A stretch of 64,000 nucleotides of DNA from Megascapheus bottae (GCA_024803745.1 JANJXV010000013.1:33212001-33276000), one strand, 5' to 3'. Positions 23,086-35,589 are shown, numbered from the stretch's first letter. Program-made: numbers and translations. The notes: generated from the sequence alone by a model not told the origin.

Positions 23086-23850
23086 TCCTTTTAGGGAAAT
23101 AGGCATAGCTCTGGAAGAGCTAGATCAAGGGCCAAACAAGGAAAAACCCCACCAAGTGTCATTCAGTATTATCTTTCTCCAAACTCAATATTCAGGATTG
23201 TCCTCTATTTTCCACTGATAATAGTCTATCCCAGCTGTAATATTATGGAAGTATGTTACATTTTTGCCTTTACATTTAGATCTAAAACCAAGCCTAAGAT
23301 CTAGTCTAACTAATCAACCTATGTCCACCAGGACACAAGTGGGAGGAAGAAATGAATAAACATTATTAACTCTTTAAAGTCCAAAGACATCATAGCAAAT
23401 CATTATAATGTTCTTTACAAGCTATGTGACATTTGAGTATGCTACTTGTTTTAAGCATCAAGAGTTTGTTATAAAATTAGGGGAATAATGTTTTCATAGT
23501 TGATGAGAAAAATACTGTAGTGATGCTCATAACTTAGTCTAATATCAAGACTCAGATCATTATCACATTAAACACCATGCTCAGAGTTCTTACTAATTAT
23601 TTCAGACTTGACCCATTATGGAATCATAGAACAAACCCCCTTTGGTCATATTCTCCAATGAATATATTTAATTAGCAGACAAGTAGTGCTTATCATAATA
23701 CATATGATTCCTACACTTCAATAAATATTTAAAGGCAGTTATTAATAAACAAAAACCTACTTGTATCAATAAACATAAAGGGTTTTATGAGTAAAAAAAT
23801 CCATAAAAATGTTAGAAATACTGAGATGTATGAAATATGTAAGAAGCCAA

Positions 23851-23890
23851 ACACTACTGTGAGAATGCTAACACTACTGTGAGAATGCTA
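23851..23890. repeat. 20-bp perfect tandem duplication
   Basis: Unit acactactgtgagaatgcta occurs at 23851-23870 and immediately again at 23871-23890 without mismatch. Confidence 0.98.
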
Positions 23891-24548
23891 AATTAAGTAA
23901 GAAAATATGGGAATACATTTCACTTCTAATGTAAAGATGCTTCAAGCACCCCACAGGGGGGAAAAATGTTTTCTTGGCATAAATGTACTTAAGTGTTCCA
24001 GACAATTTCACTACCAAGAGGCTAGAAATGTAGCAAACAAATTAAAATAAACTGATATTATCTGAGTACAATATAAAAATGAGCAAGAATAAGTATGTTG
24101 AGAACAGCTATTATTTTCTTCCTTTAAGACAGTTGAATACATGATGGTTCAGAATTTTAGGCATATGTGACTCAAAGGTGTCTTATTTTAATCAATCTAC
24201 AGAATAGAAGCTTTAATATTAAGCCAGACAGAAAATATGAAAGTAATGACAAATGTCATTGTAGGTTTTCAAACTGAGCAGTAACTTCTTTGGTACAATG
24301 GACAACAATAATTTATCTAGTGGCTAAAGATAAATCTTCCAGTTGCCTGTAAGTTTTTGAGCTATGAATGTTATATGATACCTTTTCAAGGATACCTAGA
24401 TTTCCTGTATCATTTAAGAAATAATAGAGACAATAGCATTAAAATATATAACCATTGTAAATGTTTGTCAGAAATATAATTCCAAAAAGAAGTGTTATGT
24501 AATAGGATACTAATTATGTAACCAAAAGCCATATTTTCTTTTCTGTTC

Positions 24549-24596
24549 ACATCACTCAAATTTACCTGAACTACATCACTCAAATTTACCTGAACT
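24549..24596. repeat. 24-bp perfect tandem duplication
   Basis: Identical units at 24549-24572 and 24573-24596; the surrounding sequence is unique. Confidence 0.98.
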
Positions 24597-25154
24597 ACAT
24601 TTATTTAATAGATATTTTGAAAATAAGTCATTAATAGAGGTTGCTCAAAATATAGTCATATGTGTTTTCTAATGGTTTATACAAGGAAATAAAATGCAAT
24701 TCTTCCTGAGGGTTTAAGCTTAGAAGATAGAAAGTATACTTTTATGGGAGGGTTTTCCAAAGTTGACTCCTTGTAATTCAGAAAGGTAGGAGTAAATGTC
24801 ATTTTTCTTCCCCTCTAAGCATTAGCACATGCATTGTACAAGCATGACACCCATCATCTCACTGTCATTGTTAGAAAGTTGTAGGAGTATTTGGAGAAAA
24901 AAAAACTCATGAGAGCAAGTGCCACTGGATGTAACAATATACTTTATTGTTTGACTAGTTTGGGGACAATTATCGGATGCTCATTTTTCTCATTTTCTGT
25001 TTTATTCATTCTCATTCATTGTATTTGTGCTTCTTCTGTTATGTAAATAATCCAGTGATTAATATGAGGCAAACATAAATTATAGTATTTGAAGTATTCT
25101 TAATGATGTATGCACATAGATGGTTATGTTCAAGGTGTCTTGAGAATAAATATC

Positions 25155-25550
25155 ATCTAGACTGGGAGAAGACCTTCACTAGCCAAACAACAGACAAAGG
25201 CCTCATATATAAAATATATCTACAGTTAAAAAATTAAATCTCTCCAAAACAAATCTTAAAAAATAACCACCCCATTAAAATATGGGCCAAGGATTTAAAG
25301 AGACACTTCTCTGAAGAGGAAATAAGAATAATCTATAGACACATGAAGAAATGCAAATCAAAACAACTTTGAGATCCCATCTCACTCCAGTTAAAATAGT
25401 CATGATCAAGAAATCTTATAACAACAGATGCTGGTGGGGATGTGGCCAGGAAGGATCATACTACATTGTTGGAATATAAAATCATTCCACCACTATGGAA
25501 AGCAGTATGGTGATTACTCAAAAGACTACATTCTTATTTATGAAAATCTT
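25155..25550 (+). mobile_element. L1 ORF2 C-terminal fragment
   Basis: Matches the ORF2 segment of the 40.3 kb copy in order: gactgggagaagaccttcac, aggcctcatatataaaatat, agatgctggtggggatgtgg and accactatggaaagcagtat. Numerous stops and indels remain. It breaks off before the conserved [10 protein letters not shown] segment. Confidence 0.85.
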
Positions 25551-25759
25551 AAGGAAAAAGTACCTGAAATCCTTCTTTTTGGCCATTTTAGTATAACCAC
25601 ATGATTAAAAAAAACACTATATGAAGAATATATTTTGTGAAGATCCTTTTAAAAATTTATTTTTCAGATGAAGATATCCTAGACTAATAGAAAGCGAGAA
25701 GTAGCTTGTAGAAAAGCAGAAAATAAAGATTTTTAAAAGAAATGAGAATATATTTTACA

Positions 25760-26910
25760 AAAACTCACAAGCCAGCACCAATAATTGAATAGACTAGGGA
25801 GCCACCTGCAGAAAACTAGAAATTGACCCTAGCCTTTCGCCATGCACAAGCATTAACTCAAAGTGGATCAAAGGCCTCAATGTCAGACCAGAAACCATGA
25901 AACTGCTACAGACCAGAAACCATGAAACTGCTACATGACAGAGTAAGAGAGACACTGGAACTCATAGGCACAGGCAAAAGATTCCTGAACAGAATCCCAG
26001 GGTCAAACAGATAAATGGGACTACTTAAAAATATAAAGTTTCTGCATAGATAAAAGCATAGTCCCAAAAGTAGAGAGACAGCCAACCAACTGGGAAAAGA
26101 TATTTACCAATAATACCTCAGACAAATGCTTAATATCCAGTATCTACAGGGAACTCAAGAAACTAATCCCCCCCAAACCCAACAAACCATTCACTAAATG
26201 GGCAAGGGAACTAAAGAGAGACTTGTCAGAAGAAGAGACCAAAATGGCAGAAAAGCATATGAGAAAATGTTCATCATTCATGGTTATAAAGGAAATGCAA
26301 ATAAAAACAACCCTATGATACCACCTTACCCCAACAAGAATGGCCAAGGTTTTGAACTCAGACAATGACAATTGCTGGTGGGATTTGTGGAGAAAAAGGA
26401 ACCTTATTACACTGATGGTGGGATTGTAAACTAGTTCAGCCACTCTGGAAAACAGTGTGGCGTTTTCTGCATAGCCAAGAGACAAGATAAAATAATGGCA
26501 TTTGCAGGGAAGTGGATGAATCTAGAGCGAATCATGTTGAGTGAGACAAGTCAAGACCAAAGGAACAAAAGGCGCATGGTATCCTTTATATGTGGCTATT
26601 AGATCCAAACAGTACAAGAGAGGAACTCAATATTTGCATATCCAATGCTATGGACAGGGTATTGGAAATATAAACATAACTACATAGACATAAAAACTTA
26701 TGATTCTATAGACATAATGTTTTATTTCATAAATTAATATGTATCTGTGATATACAAACCCTTAGCCTAATTTTGATTATGTTCTAAAAAATAAGTGCCA
26801 GTGATTGTATATAGAGATTCCCTTCTTGAATACTCATTTGTTAAATATGTCATTTGAAATATGATGTAAAAATCAATGTAAATAAATTCTTTAATAAAAA
26901 AAGGAAAAAA
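25760..26910 (+). mobile_element. Older L1 subfamily: ORF2 C-terminus and 3' end, internally deleted
   Basis: It begins aactagaaattgaccctagc and continues through aagtggatcaaaggcctcaa, gccaaccaactgggaaaaga and tggccaaggttttgaactca. It then jumps after aacagtgtggcgttttctgc directly to a distal segment (aatggcatttgcagggaagt), so the middle that encodes the DPAIPLLGI region is missing. The 3' UTR differs from the G-rich type of the other copies and ends in an A-rich run near 26900. A perfect 25-bp duplication lies inside it (25885-25934). Confidence 0.85.
25885..25934. repeat. 25-bp perfect tandem duplication inside L1
   Basis: Units 25885-25909 and 25910-25934 are identical. Canonical L1 has this segment once, so the second copy arose after insertion or in a source element. 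Confidence 0.97.
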
Positions 26911-27047
26911 AAACCTCACAAGCCAAAAGGGCATTAGGAAAAGAGTATATCATTAGGATGAAATTCTAGTCTTGTCATTTATAATGTGGTTTTGGAAAAG
27001 TTGATGTTTTGAGTCTCAATATTTTTTAAGAAATAAAACAGTAATTC

Positions 27048-27295
27048 ATGCTGGGTCCAACTGATCACAATTTTAATTCTAGCTACTCAGGAGGATGAGA
27101 TCTAAAGTTTTACAATTCAAAACCAGCCCTGGCAGGAAAGTCCATGAGGCTCAAATCCAACCACCCTCCCAAAAGCCAGAAATGGATCTGTGGATAAAGT
27201 GGTATAACACTAGCTCTGATAACAAAAGCTTAGGGACAATGCCCAGACCCTGAATCTAAGTTCAAGGACTGGAAAAAACAACAATAAAACTGATA
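27048..27295 (+). mobile_element. B1-type/Geo dimeric SINE
   Basis: B1-like half (ttctagctactcaggaggat, aattcaaaaccagccctggc, aggaaagtccatgaggctc) joined to the right monomer (gccagaaatggatctgtgga, gggacaatgcccagaccctg, aagttcaaggactgg) and an AAC-rich tail. The complete dimer order is preserved with moderate divergence. Confidence 0.82.
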
Positions 27296-27382
27296 AATTT
27301 TAACAATTATATTTTTAATTTATTTTCAATTTTTTATTGCTCAAATCAGTTGAAAAGGGGAATTCAGATACTTTTATACTAA

Positions 27383-28095
27383 ATGTTCATTGCAGCAATT
27401 TCATAATAACTAAAAGTTATAAATGATTCAAATATTGATCAAGAGATAAAATGTGGTGCATAGATGATCCTTGTTTATTGTGGAGTTTTATCATAATACT
27501 TTAAAAGTATTCTTAAATCAAAAAATATACTTACTAGAATGAAGACAGAGCTCAAGTGATTAACTACTCAAAGTATAAGGTCCTGAATTCCAACACAAGT
27601 AATGCCAGAAGAAATTTTAAAGAACACAAAATTGTTTTCAAAAATGCATATAACCCTACCCTACTAAACACCACTACTTAGCTTGGTCTATTTTGAGCAT
27701 GTTCAGAACACACACAGGAGCTTATAATTAGGGAAAATCATTTAACATAAAGAGTACTATCCAATGGTGACTATCCAATTCATTTAAAAGATCAAAATTC
27801 AGATTTATCTGTATGATTTATATTTAATTGCATTGCTCTCATATTTTAAAGTTGATGTGGAAATATAAAAAATTAGAAATTATCTAGGCAAATAAAATAG
27901 CCATAAAACGAATAAAAGCCTGATATATATGAAGACAAAGAAAAAATGTTATGAATAAGATAGACAAAAGAACAAGTATTATATGATTCTACTTAAATAG
28001 ATTAACTAGATTAAACATTCATGAAGAAAGTAGAAGGGAGGAAACCAGGAGCTGGATGTGAGACTGCTCTGAATAAAATTTCTGTTTTAGATAAT
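27383..28095 (+). mobile_element. Old L1 3' debris with an ID-like fragment
   Basis: Two old L1 pieces are readable. At 27383-27480, gttcattgcagcaatttcat precedes ataaaatgtggtgcatagat. At about 27925-28080, ttatatgattctacttaaat precedes gaaaccaggagctggatgtg. Between them, near 27545-27600, an ID-like monomer (agagctcaagtgattaacta, aaggtcctgaattcc) is visible. All are strongly eroded. Confidence 0.55.
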
Positions 28096-28163
28096 AAGAA
28101 AGATCTTGAAATGAACAACAAGATGATTAATGTTCTCAAATTGCATATTCCAAATAGCTGAAA

Positions 28164-28225
28164 TGGAGATTTTTACTTTATGCATATCTTACAACAAGTG
28201 GAGATTTTTATTTTATGCATATCTT
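28164..28225. repeat. 27-bp near-perfect direct repeat, 35-bp period
   Basis: The block starting tggagattttta at 28164 recurs at 28199 with a single C/T difference; 8 bp separate the copies. Confidence 0.92.
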
Positions 28226-28249
28226 CTTCTCTTAAGAAAGCATTTGCAA

Positions 28250-28365
28250 AGCATGGCATGGCTGTGCATATCTGTAATCCCAGTAATCAGAAGACTGACA
28301 CAGAGGTTTCCTAGCTAGCCTGGTCTATATAACTAGTCCCTGTCTCAAAGAAAACAAGTAAATAA
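28250..28365 (+). mobile_element. B1-like monomeric SINE
   Basis: gcatggctgtgcatatctgt, aatcccagtaatcagaagac, cctagctagcctggtctata and tccctgtctcaaagaaaa follow the order of rodent B1, with a 7SL-derived start. No right monomer is attached, unlike most B1-type copies here. Confidence 0.75.
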
Positions 28366-29119
28366 CAATTTGTTTCATGTAATTATGACTATTTCAATTC
28401 TACAATCTAAGTACCTGGAAAAAGCAGGCATCTGATCAAAGTAACTCTGAAATTACCTCCAGTCCTTTTCTCTTCCTTTTGGAGGACAGTACACATATTC
28501 TAAAGCCTTTATTATTAATTTATGCTGGCAAGGTGACAGGAACCAGGGAAGTCAGAGAAGATTGCCTTGATGAGAAATTAGATAAATTCAAATATTTTGA
28601 CTGAGAAATCCTGAACTACTTAAGGGCCTGTTCATTAGGTTAAAAGGGCTTTCCAAATTCTCAACTAATTGCTTATAATGTTTCTATTATCCTCCTTAAT
28701 TTCAAAGCTATATAATAAAGTGTTCTTCCTTTCTATAGAAAGGGGAAAACATTTTCTTCACCTTTTTTGAGCAATATTTGCCATAAACATGACTCATATA
28801 GACTGAGTCTTTAGATAAATCTTTTAAATATTTAGAGTCCATTATGAAGTACCAAGATTTGCAATACTAAATCCCTATTCTATGTAAGAGAGTAAGCTGA
28901 GAAATATACATAATAGATTCCATTTTGGTACTTAGAAGTCCTCAACAATGTATTAACCACAGGAAAGCTGTACTGTGAAAAGTATTTGTATAATTTCTCT
29001 TCTCAGTAACCTTCATTTATTATCTCCTCACTCCATGTTCTTTCATATTGACCAATTGTTCCATATGCATGTCTGTGTGGAAACAGACAGACAGTCTCTA
29101 AATAGATGATAGACAAACA
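28366..29119. other. Anonymous AT-rich DNA
   Basis: No feature recognised. Confidence 0.5.
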
Positions 29120-29345
29120 ATAGATACTCAGGAAGCTGAGACCTGAAGATCACATTCAAAACCAGCTTGGGCAGGAAAATCCATGATACTCTTATTTCAA
29201 ATAAACTACCACCAAAAAAGAAAAAAAGCCAGATGTGAACTTTGGGCTCAAGTAGTTGAGTGCTACTCTTGAGTAGAAAAGCTCCAGCAGGATTGTGCCT
29301 AGGTCCTGATTTCCAAGCCCTAGGACAAGTACATACACAAAAATA
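29120..29345 (+). mobile_element. B1-type/Geo dimeric SINE, 5'-truncated
   Basis: It starts within the B1-like half (atactcaggaagctgagacc) and continues to the right monomer (gaactttgggctcaagtagt, gaaaagctccagcaggattg) and an ACAC-rich tail. Confidence 0.75.
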
Positions 29346-29740
29346 GAATGTGATGATTACACTGAATGGTCCTCAAAATTCCATTGGTATCCTCATAACA
29401 CTAGATCCTGGACTTAAGCACATCTGTAGAATCCTTTGTGCCATGAAAGATGAACTAGTCACAGGTTGTAGAGACTAGAATATAGCAATCTTCAGACTAT
29501 GGCAAGATAAACTACAGAACATGTCAGTTTCCTTTCATGGTTGAACGCTAGTAATGTTCATCCTCCTCTAGCCTTCCAATGTGTATCCTGACACTGAGCT
29601 GAAATTTTTTTCTTAATCAAACTTGATGTCAAAGTTGAGAGACTAGCTGGAGTTCTCTCATTTAATTTTTTTAATGATATCTATCTTTTCCCAGGTCACT
29701 TCAAATTTCTTTCATTATGAGCTAAGGATTTTTCTTGGTG
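29346..29740. other. Anonymous DNA
   Basis: No feature recognised in this spacer. Confidence 0.5.
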
Positions 29741-29995
29741 GGGGGAGGGGGGTAGGAGGCTTGGAGGCTTCTGCGGCTTGAACTCAAGGCCTGGGAGCTG
29801 TCCATGAGCTTTTGTTGCTCAAGGCAGCACTCTGTCCCTTAAACTAGATACACTTCCAATGTTTTCCTGGTTAACTGGAGATAAGAGCCTCACAGACTTT
29901 CCTGCCTAGCCTGGCTTTCAACTATGATCCTCATATTTCAGCCTCCTGAGTAGCTAAGATAACAGGTATGAACCACTGCTGCCCTGCCTGAGTTG
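29741..29995 (-). mobile_element. B1-type/Geo dimeric SINE, reverse
   Basis: After a G-rich start the reversed right monomer (cttgaactcaaggcctggga, gcactctgtcccttaaacta) is followed by gttaactggagataagagcc and the reversed B1-like half (ttcagcctcctgagtagcta, aacaggtatgaaccactgct). Whole-dimer order is clear. Confidence 0.8.
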
Positions 29996-30129
29996 TTTTA
30001 TATATTGTCTTTGGGCCCAAGATTCCACAACAGCAGTAGACTTCATGGTCATATCAACTTATTGGTCACAGCTGAAAATAAAACATCAGAAATGCCTCTG
30101 AATGACAAGCTCTAGAGGCATTCAGAGCT

Positions 30130-30247
30130 GGAGGCATGGCTTACGTAGAATGGCAGCCATGAACAAGTTTAAATCCTAGAACACACACACAAAAAACAGT
30201 CTTGAATGTCCACAGAACATGTACACACACACACACACACACACACT
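30130..30247 (+). mobile_element. ID-like fragment with CA-rich tail and adjacent (AC)n
   Basis: gctggaggcatggcttacgt, agaatggcagccatgaacaa and gtttaaatcctagaacacac resemble an ID monomer. An ACAC tail follows, and 40 bp on there is a (AC)10 run (30226-30247). Confidence 0.5.
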
Positions 30248-30503
30248 GCTATGGATGAAAACAGACATCATCATTTTTCATGCTGAGTTATTATCCCCTG
30301 AGAAAATTACCTGCCTGTAGAAAGCAGTCACCAAGACTTATCAGAGTTGGGGAATTAAGCTCAATAGTAAAGCACATTTCTAGCAAAAAAAACATCCTTA
30401 ACATTGGGTTTTATCACCAATCTCAAAGAAATTTTCCATAGACAACAACAAAAAATCATATTACCAAGTTTTGCCAGCAAACCTAATGCCACATTATATA
30501 AAA

Positions 30504-30682
30504 TTCTTCACTGATAGGGAATGGGGGAAAAACAAGATGAGGAGTGGGGGTGGGAGGAGGAAAATGGGGACCATACAAGAGAAAGGATATCAATGTTTGT
30601 GAAGTAATGCACCTTCTATATGGTGAATATAATATAACCCTTCTATTAATTACAATAAAAAATATAGGGAAAAATTATTCAC
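30504..30682 (+). mobile_element. Short 5'-truncated L1: 3' UTR only
   Basis: About 155 bp of the young L1 3' UTR (gatagggaatgggggaaaaa, G-rich run, cttctattaattacaataaa) with A-rich tail. Flanks aaaattcttcac upstream and aaaattattcac downstream (one mismatch) fit a target-site duplication. Confidence 0.85.
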
Positions 30683-30696
30683 CTTTTTCTGCATTA

Positions 30697-30912
30697 AAAC
30701 ATACACACGGGCTGGAAGTTTGGCGTATTGGTAGAGTGCTTGCTTAGCATGCACGATGACCTGGGTTCAATTCCTTGGTACCACAAACATAGAAAAAAGC
30801 TGGAAGTGGTACTGTGGCTCAAGTGGTAGAGGTCTAGCCTTGAGAAAAGTCCAAGGACAGACAGTGCTCAGGCCCTGAGTTCAAGCCCCATGACTGGCAA
30901 AACACACACACA
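30697..30912 (+). mobile_element. IDL-Geo SINE with ACAC-rich tail
   Basis: Element from about 30709: ggctggaagtttggcgtatt, B-box region gggttcaattcc, linker agctggaagtggtactgtgg, right monomer ending gttcaagccccatgactggc. It inserted in or beside an ACAC-rich site (aaaacatacacac upstream, aaaacacacacac downstream). Confidence 0.9.
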
Positions 30913-31084
30913 CACACACATACACAGGACTACTTGATATGATACTCTTTCTTTGTACTTTTCCTCCTACATTTAAGGACATTCTACATTATACTAAAAT
31001 TGTGTACATAGTGCAAAAATTCTAGAAAACACAATGTGTTTATAAGCTTAGAATGAAACTGTCCCTTTCACAATCAGCCAGCAT

Positions 31085-31112
31085 GTGTGTGTGTGTGTGT
31101 GTGTGTGTATGT
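31085..31112. repeat. (TG)n microsatellite, about 14 units
   Basis: Pure GT run followed by tatgtt. Confidence 0.95.
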
Positions 31113-32410
31113 TACAATTGCCACATTATTTAAATTTTTAAATAAATTCTCAGTACAAATCACTGAAAAGGAAATCTAAGCAACTAGTATGAAAAGACCC
31201 GGTCTAAATTGTATTTGGAGATTCATACCTAAGCAAAAGCTGTTTGCAAAGAACTGAACATAAAAATAGAGGGCGAACATTCACAAAAGTGACACTTCAT
31301 TATTCTGTTTCTTTGTCAAGTGAGTCCTCTAAGGTAAACACTATATACATGATATTCATCAGGTAGCTTTAGGGGAAAAAGAAGAATCAGGTTGACTTCA
31401 CCACCTTTATAAAATGATATAGTGGGTACCAACCAAGGGCAAACTAAATATATTCTCTTGTATTTCCCTGTAGAATTTCCATTAAAAGTAGAAGAGAAAA
31501 TGTTCCTCTCCACAAAGGAATCTAGCAGTAGATGGAAATATAGAAGCTTTGTGTAGAACAGAGGGTCTTTATATATCTGACCCTATAACTGTGATCTCAA
31601 AAAGAAGGAAAATGTCAAGGACAAGAAAATTCATGTTGAGAGAAAATAGAGACCAAAGTTCCACTATCTGGGCAGACTCCTCTTAGGGGCCAGGAGATTT
31701 TTCCTAGCCCTAGTCTAGCATTTATAGGATCTCTGCCACCAACTCATTTACTGACAACCATAATTGATTATTCTAGAAATGCAGCAGAAAGAACAAGCTA
31801 AGAGTTGTTTTTAGGCTCCTTTTCAGTAAATATTTCCAAAAAGAAAAGTGAGATATGAAATCCATTTCCTCATCTCGTTCTTCCATTCACTTTTCCTTTT
31901 CCTCCCATCATTCTCATGTCTGTCTTAAACACACAAGAGTCATATATTTATTTCAATACTTATTTCTCCCTAAAGCCAAAGAATTTAAAAACCACACATG
32001 TCAAACAAATCATAAAATAATGATAATAATGATTGTATGTATCACCTGAAACCCTTGATTGAAATACTGACTTAATGGAATGCCTATGTGGTGTTTGGTT
32101 AATTGAACTATCAAATCAGGACAGCTCCAGCCTTACACTTTACAATTTATGCTTACTAGTCATATCTACTTAAGCTACTTGCTGATGACCTATAACCCTC
32201 AGGTTTCTCTTGAGTCAAAATTAAGGACAGTGACATTTATCTTACATCCTGCAGTCCAGAATCGAACTGCTCACTACATGACTTTTTAAAGGGAAACAAA
32301 TAAAGACAATGTAGAGAAGATTTCTAAACTCCATTGACTCCCATTTCTGTGATAGTGTAAGAGTCTCTGAAACCTAAGTGGCTGAAGAGCTAGAAATTTC
32401 TGAGCATCAT
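31113..32410. other. Anonymous AT-rich DNA
   Basis: No feature recognised; short chance frames only. Confidence 0.5.
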
Positions 32411-32580
32411 CAATAGCTCCTTAAAGCAGGTTTTGTGGAATACACCTGTATACCCATCACTGAATATCTAGAGCTAGGGGGATCAGTGAGCCACACAGTA
32501 GGTCTGAGGCTCACTCAGGCTTCATGGGAAGAACTTGATTCCAAAAACTACAGAAAAAAACAAAACAAAACACAAGAACA
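32411..32580 (+). mobile_element. Old B1-like SINE
   Basis: gcaggttttgtggaatacac, ctgtatacccatcactgaat and tctgaggctcactcaggctt recall a diverged B1-like element, ending in an AAAC-rich tail. Family assignment is uncertain. Confidence 0.45.
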
Positions 32581-33136
32581 AAAGTTTCATTCAGAGATTT
32601 ATAAATCATAAGTGGTTTTATTATGAATGGCTATATTCTCTTTATTGAATGAGAATGACCTACATTTTACACAAGAGCTGAGTTGGACAAACTAATAAAA
32701 ACAAATGATAAAAGATTTACAGTACAAGCTTAATAATACATTTAACTTCTCTCTTATTCAAAGAGCTAAATGAAAATCCTTAACAGACCAATACATTCAC
32801 ACTGCTTCAGTTTCTCTTCTGAAATAATATACTGGTTTTATTCCAAACTGTTCTTTATAATTACCACGCTATTCTGCTATTTTTCTTGTGTTAGTTGTTC
32901 CTAATATGAGGTAAAGATTTTTTCAGTCTTTATGAATATAACTGTGTTTGTTTTGTTCACTGTTACTTTCATGTCTTAACTTTCACACATACTATGTACT
33001 CAACACACGTTTGGTATACAACATGGAATATATAAAAGTCTGCTGCACAGAAGAAAATTGATTTATGTTTTTATAGCCTTCCTACTTCCTGATTGTCATT
33101 AATGTAGCTTCACTTTTGTGTTAGTGGATACGATTT
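32581..33136. other. Anonymous AT-rich DNA
   Basis: No feature recognised. Confidence 0.5.
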
Positions 33137-33340
33137 TGGTCAGGGAGTGTGGCCTAGTGATAGAGTGCTTGCCTAGCATGAACCCGTGGGTTTGATTCCT
33201 CAGTACCACATACACTGAAAAAGCAGGAAGTGGTGCTGTAGTTCCAGTGGTAGAGAGCTAGCCTTGAGTACAGAGAGGCTCAGGGACAGTGCCCAGGCCC
33301 TGAGTTCAAGGCTCAGCACTGGCAAAAAAACAAAAAATTG
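33137..33340 (+). mobile_element. IDL-Geo SINE, variant with longer right monomer
   Basis: ggtcagggagtgtggcctag starts the left monomer. The B box is altered (gtttgattcc). The right monomer reads gtggtgctgtagttccagtg and then cttgagtacagagaggctca. That gag-aggctcaggg wording is shared with the B1-type dimers (for example 61930-61960) and absent from the youngest IDL-Geo copies, which have a shorter loop. A-rich tail at 33324-33338. Confidence 0.88.
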
Positions 33341-33387
33341 TTACCAGAAGATAAACTTCTTGAATTAGAGTCCCAGTTGAAAAAGTT

Positions 33388-33435
33388 ACCTCACTGGGGA
33401 GAGTGGCCTAGTGATAGGGTGCTTGCAAAGCAGTA
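33388..33435 (+). mobile_element. IDL left-monomer fragment
   Basis: tcactggggagagtggccta and gtgatagggtgcttgcaaag match the first 45 bases of the IDL left monomer; truncated before the B box. Confidence 0.6.
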
Positions 33436-34910
33436 AATTCTATGGAAAAAGGAAACATTAACCTCAGGAGGTTTTGGGTAAGCAGAAGAGAGGAGAAAAT
33501 AAAAACCAATACTTCAGATATAAGTGGAATTAAGTTCTTACAAGGTTTCCTTGGGAAAGTTTCCCAAACTTCCTCTGAGTCTCAGAAAATAAATAGAAAT
33601 GAGAATATCTGCAAAAATGAATATGTAAAGTATTGTAGAGAAGTAAAATATTAACTTCTATTCTCTTGTGAGGGTCTATATGGACCTATTACCAAAGCTT
33701 TCAAAGCTAATATCCCATGTAGTACATATGGACTAGAAAGTGACAAAGAATTGCAAGCTAAGTATGGGCCACAACTAAAAAACCTGCTCTTAATTCCTAA
33801 AGTCAGTAGACTCCATGTTCTCCTTTCCTTTTCTTTTGTTATATTTGTTTCCAACTTTTCACTTTTAGGAGCATAAGCAAAAGAATATTTTTAAGTTAAC
33901 CTGAGGGTTAACATTTATTTTTTTCCCCAGTATTTCTTGCTGCTTCTATAAAGCTTGCTTCTCTAGAGCAGAATTTATTAGCAGGGGAAATGGTACATTC
34001 TGCAGCCTGCCAGCAGAATTCAGAGCAGGCTGGCCTCTGTCTTGTTCAGTTAACAAGCAGATGAAAGTTTTAGCTGAACACATGTCTCCCTTTCTCCTTT
34101 CCTCATCCACCTTGAAGACTCATTAGAGCCAGACAGGATCTGAACTATACTCCTAGGACAGGTTTCCTACCAAAGTCATTCTTCTCTGGACCTCCACTTG
34201 TTGGGCAGATGGTGTCTGGAAGGCATGATTGATAAACATGTTTAAATATAGAAGGCAATCTTTTCTGTGTGCCAAGCAATTACTCAACATCACAGATAGG
34301 CCTGCCATGGACCAACAAAATTGCTATAGTTTATGAATTTAAAATGCTAAAGAAATGGAAAATTATTAAGAAACCATCAAATGTCAGTATGACAGCACAA
34401 TCTAGAAAATATTTACCAGCAAGCAAAGCTATCAGAGTATTAGAAAGGCTGGAAGTCACCTTGATTCTGCACAGGCTGTATTTTCAGAGGTCTGAGGCAA
34501 GGGGCTTAGTGTAGAGGCAACTTTAAGCCATCCAAACTCTCATCGGACCTAGTCATTGTCTTCTCTGCCCCTCAAATGAATGGACAATCATAAGTGTTAA
34601 CATTGCTTTGTCTGGGTCGGCAAGTACTCTCAGCCAAGCCCAAAAGTGGACTGATCTTCACTTCCAGTCAGCACATTTCAGAACTCAGAGCTTGGTTTTG
34701 AATACTCCAGCCCTGTCACATACCCTCTCGAACTCAAAGGTCGTGTTGCAGCATGGTGTTCTCCATCTGGCAATGGCTTCACATTTCAAAAATTAAGAAG
34801 ATTGGCTTATAATATTAAGAGAAAAATTTGGACTGGCCCATTTAAGATAACAGAAAAATATCCCTTTTAACAAAATACACAGCACAGAGAAAAAGATCAG
34901 AAGGACGACT
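33436..34910. other. Anonymous DNA, no repeat recognised
   Basis: Nothing matches a known family. The part at 33930-34180 is less AT-rich than its surroundings and mixed in composition (attctgcagcctgccagcag, cttgttcagttaacaagcag), and could be a conserved non-coding element. Conservation cannot be judged from one sequence. Confidence 0.4.
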
Positions 34911-35170
34911 TTTTGTTGTTGTTTTCTTTTGGGTGTCATTCCAGGCTTGAATTTGTGACCTAGGTTATGTCTTTGAGCTTTATTTGCTCATGGCTGGTGC
35001 TCTCCTACTTAAGCAAGAGCTCTAATTGTGGCTTATTATTTTTTTAGTTAATTGAAGATTAGTCTCACAATCTTCCTGCCCTGGATGGCTTTAAATAATT
35101 AGATGTAAATCCTTACATCTCAGCCTCCTATGTAGCTTGGATTCCAAGCATAAACCACATACTCAGCAAA
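34911..35170 (-). mobile_element. B1-type/Geo dimeric SINE, reverse
   Basis: After a GTT-rich start: reversed right monomer (ccaggcttgaatttgtgacc, tcatggctggtgctctccta), linker ttagttaattgaagattagt, reversed B1-like half (ttcctgccctggatggcttt, tctcagcctcctatgtagct). Confidence 0.75.
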
Positions 35171-35589
35171 GAAGTCACTCTCATGAAGTAGTATTTATTC
35201 TTATTTGGTGAAATGGTTATTAATGCTTACAACAATACTTCCTAACAATGCTATTACAGAATATGCACTTAGTAAAGGTTAGTGATATTGTGCTATCATT
35301 ATTTTACAGATCAACCTGCACATTCATTTGCTCCAGGAACATATGAGCTGAACCTGTCTGATGTTTTAGGCCAACTCCTGAAGTTGGAGAAATAGCAGGG
35401 AGGCAGGCATACTAGGGCAACATTTTGCAGAGCCCCTAGACTTTGATGTTGGAGACAATAATCAAATGTACAAATAAATGGACAATTGACCTTGCATATT
35501 GCTAAATCCTGAGAGGATGGGACTGTGAGGTCAAGCATTCACAGAGAAGCAGTCTTCAAGACAGAATGGCTAGAAAACCCTAGGGAAAA
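35171..35589. other. Anonymous DNA, possible MIR trace
   Basis: tagtgatattgtgctatcat then ttattttacagatcaacctg near 35280-35320 hints at a MIR, but too little is preserved. Nothing else recognised. Confidence 0.35.

Larger units (their letters stand above)
23086..25154. other. Anonymous AT-rich DNA containing two short tandem duplications
   Basis: About 2 kb with no recognised repeat family or gene. The two duplications at 23851 and 24549 are listed separately. Confidence 0.5.
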
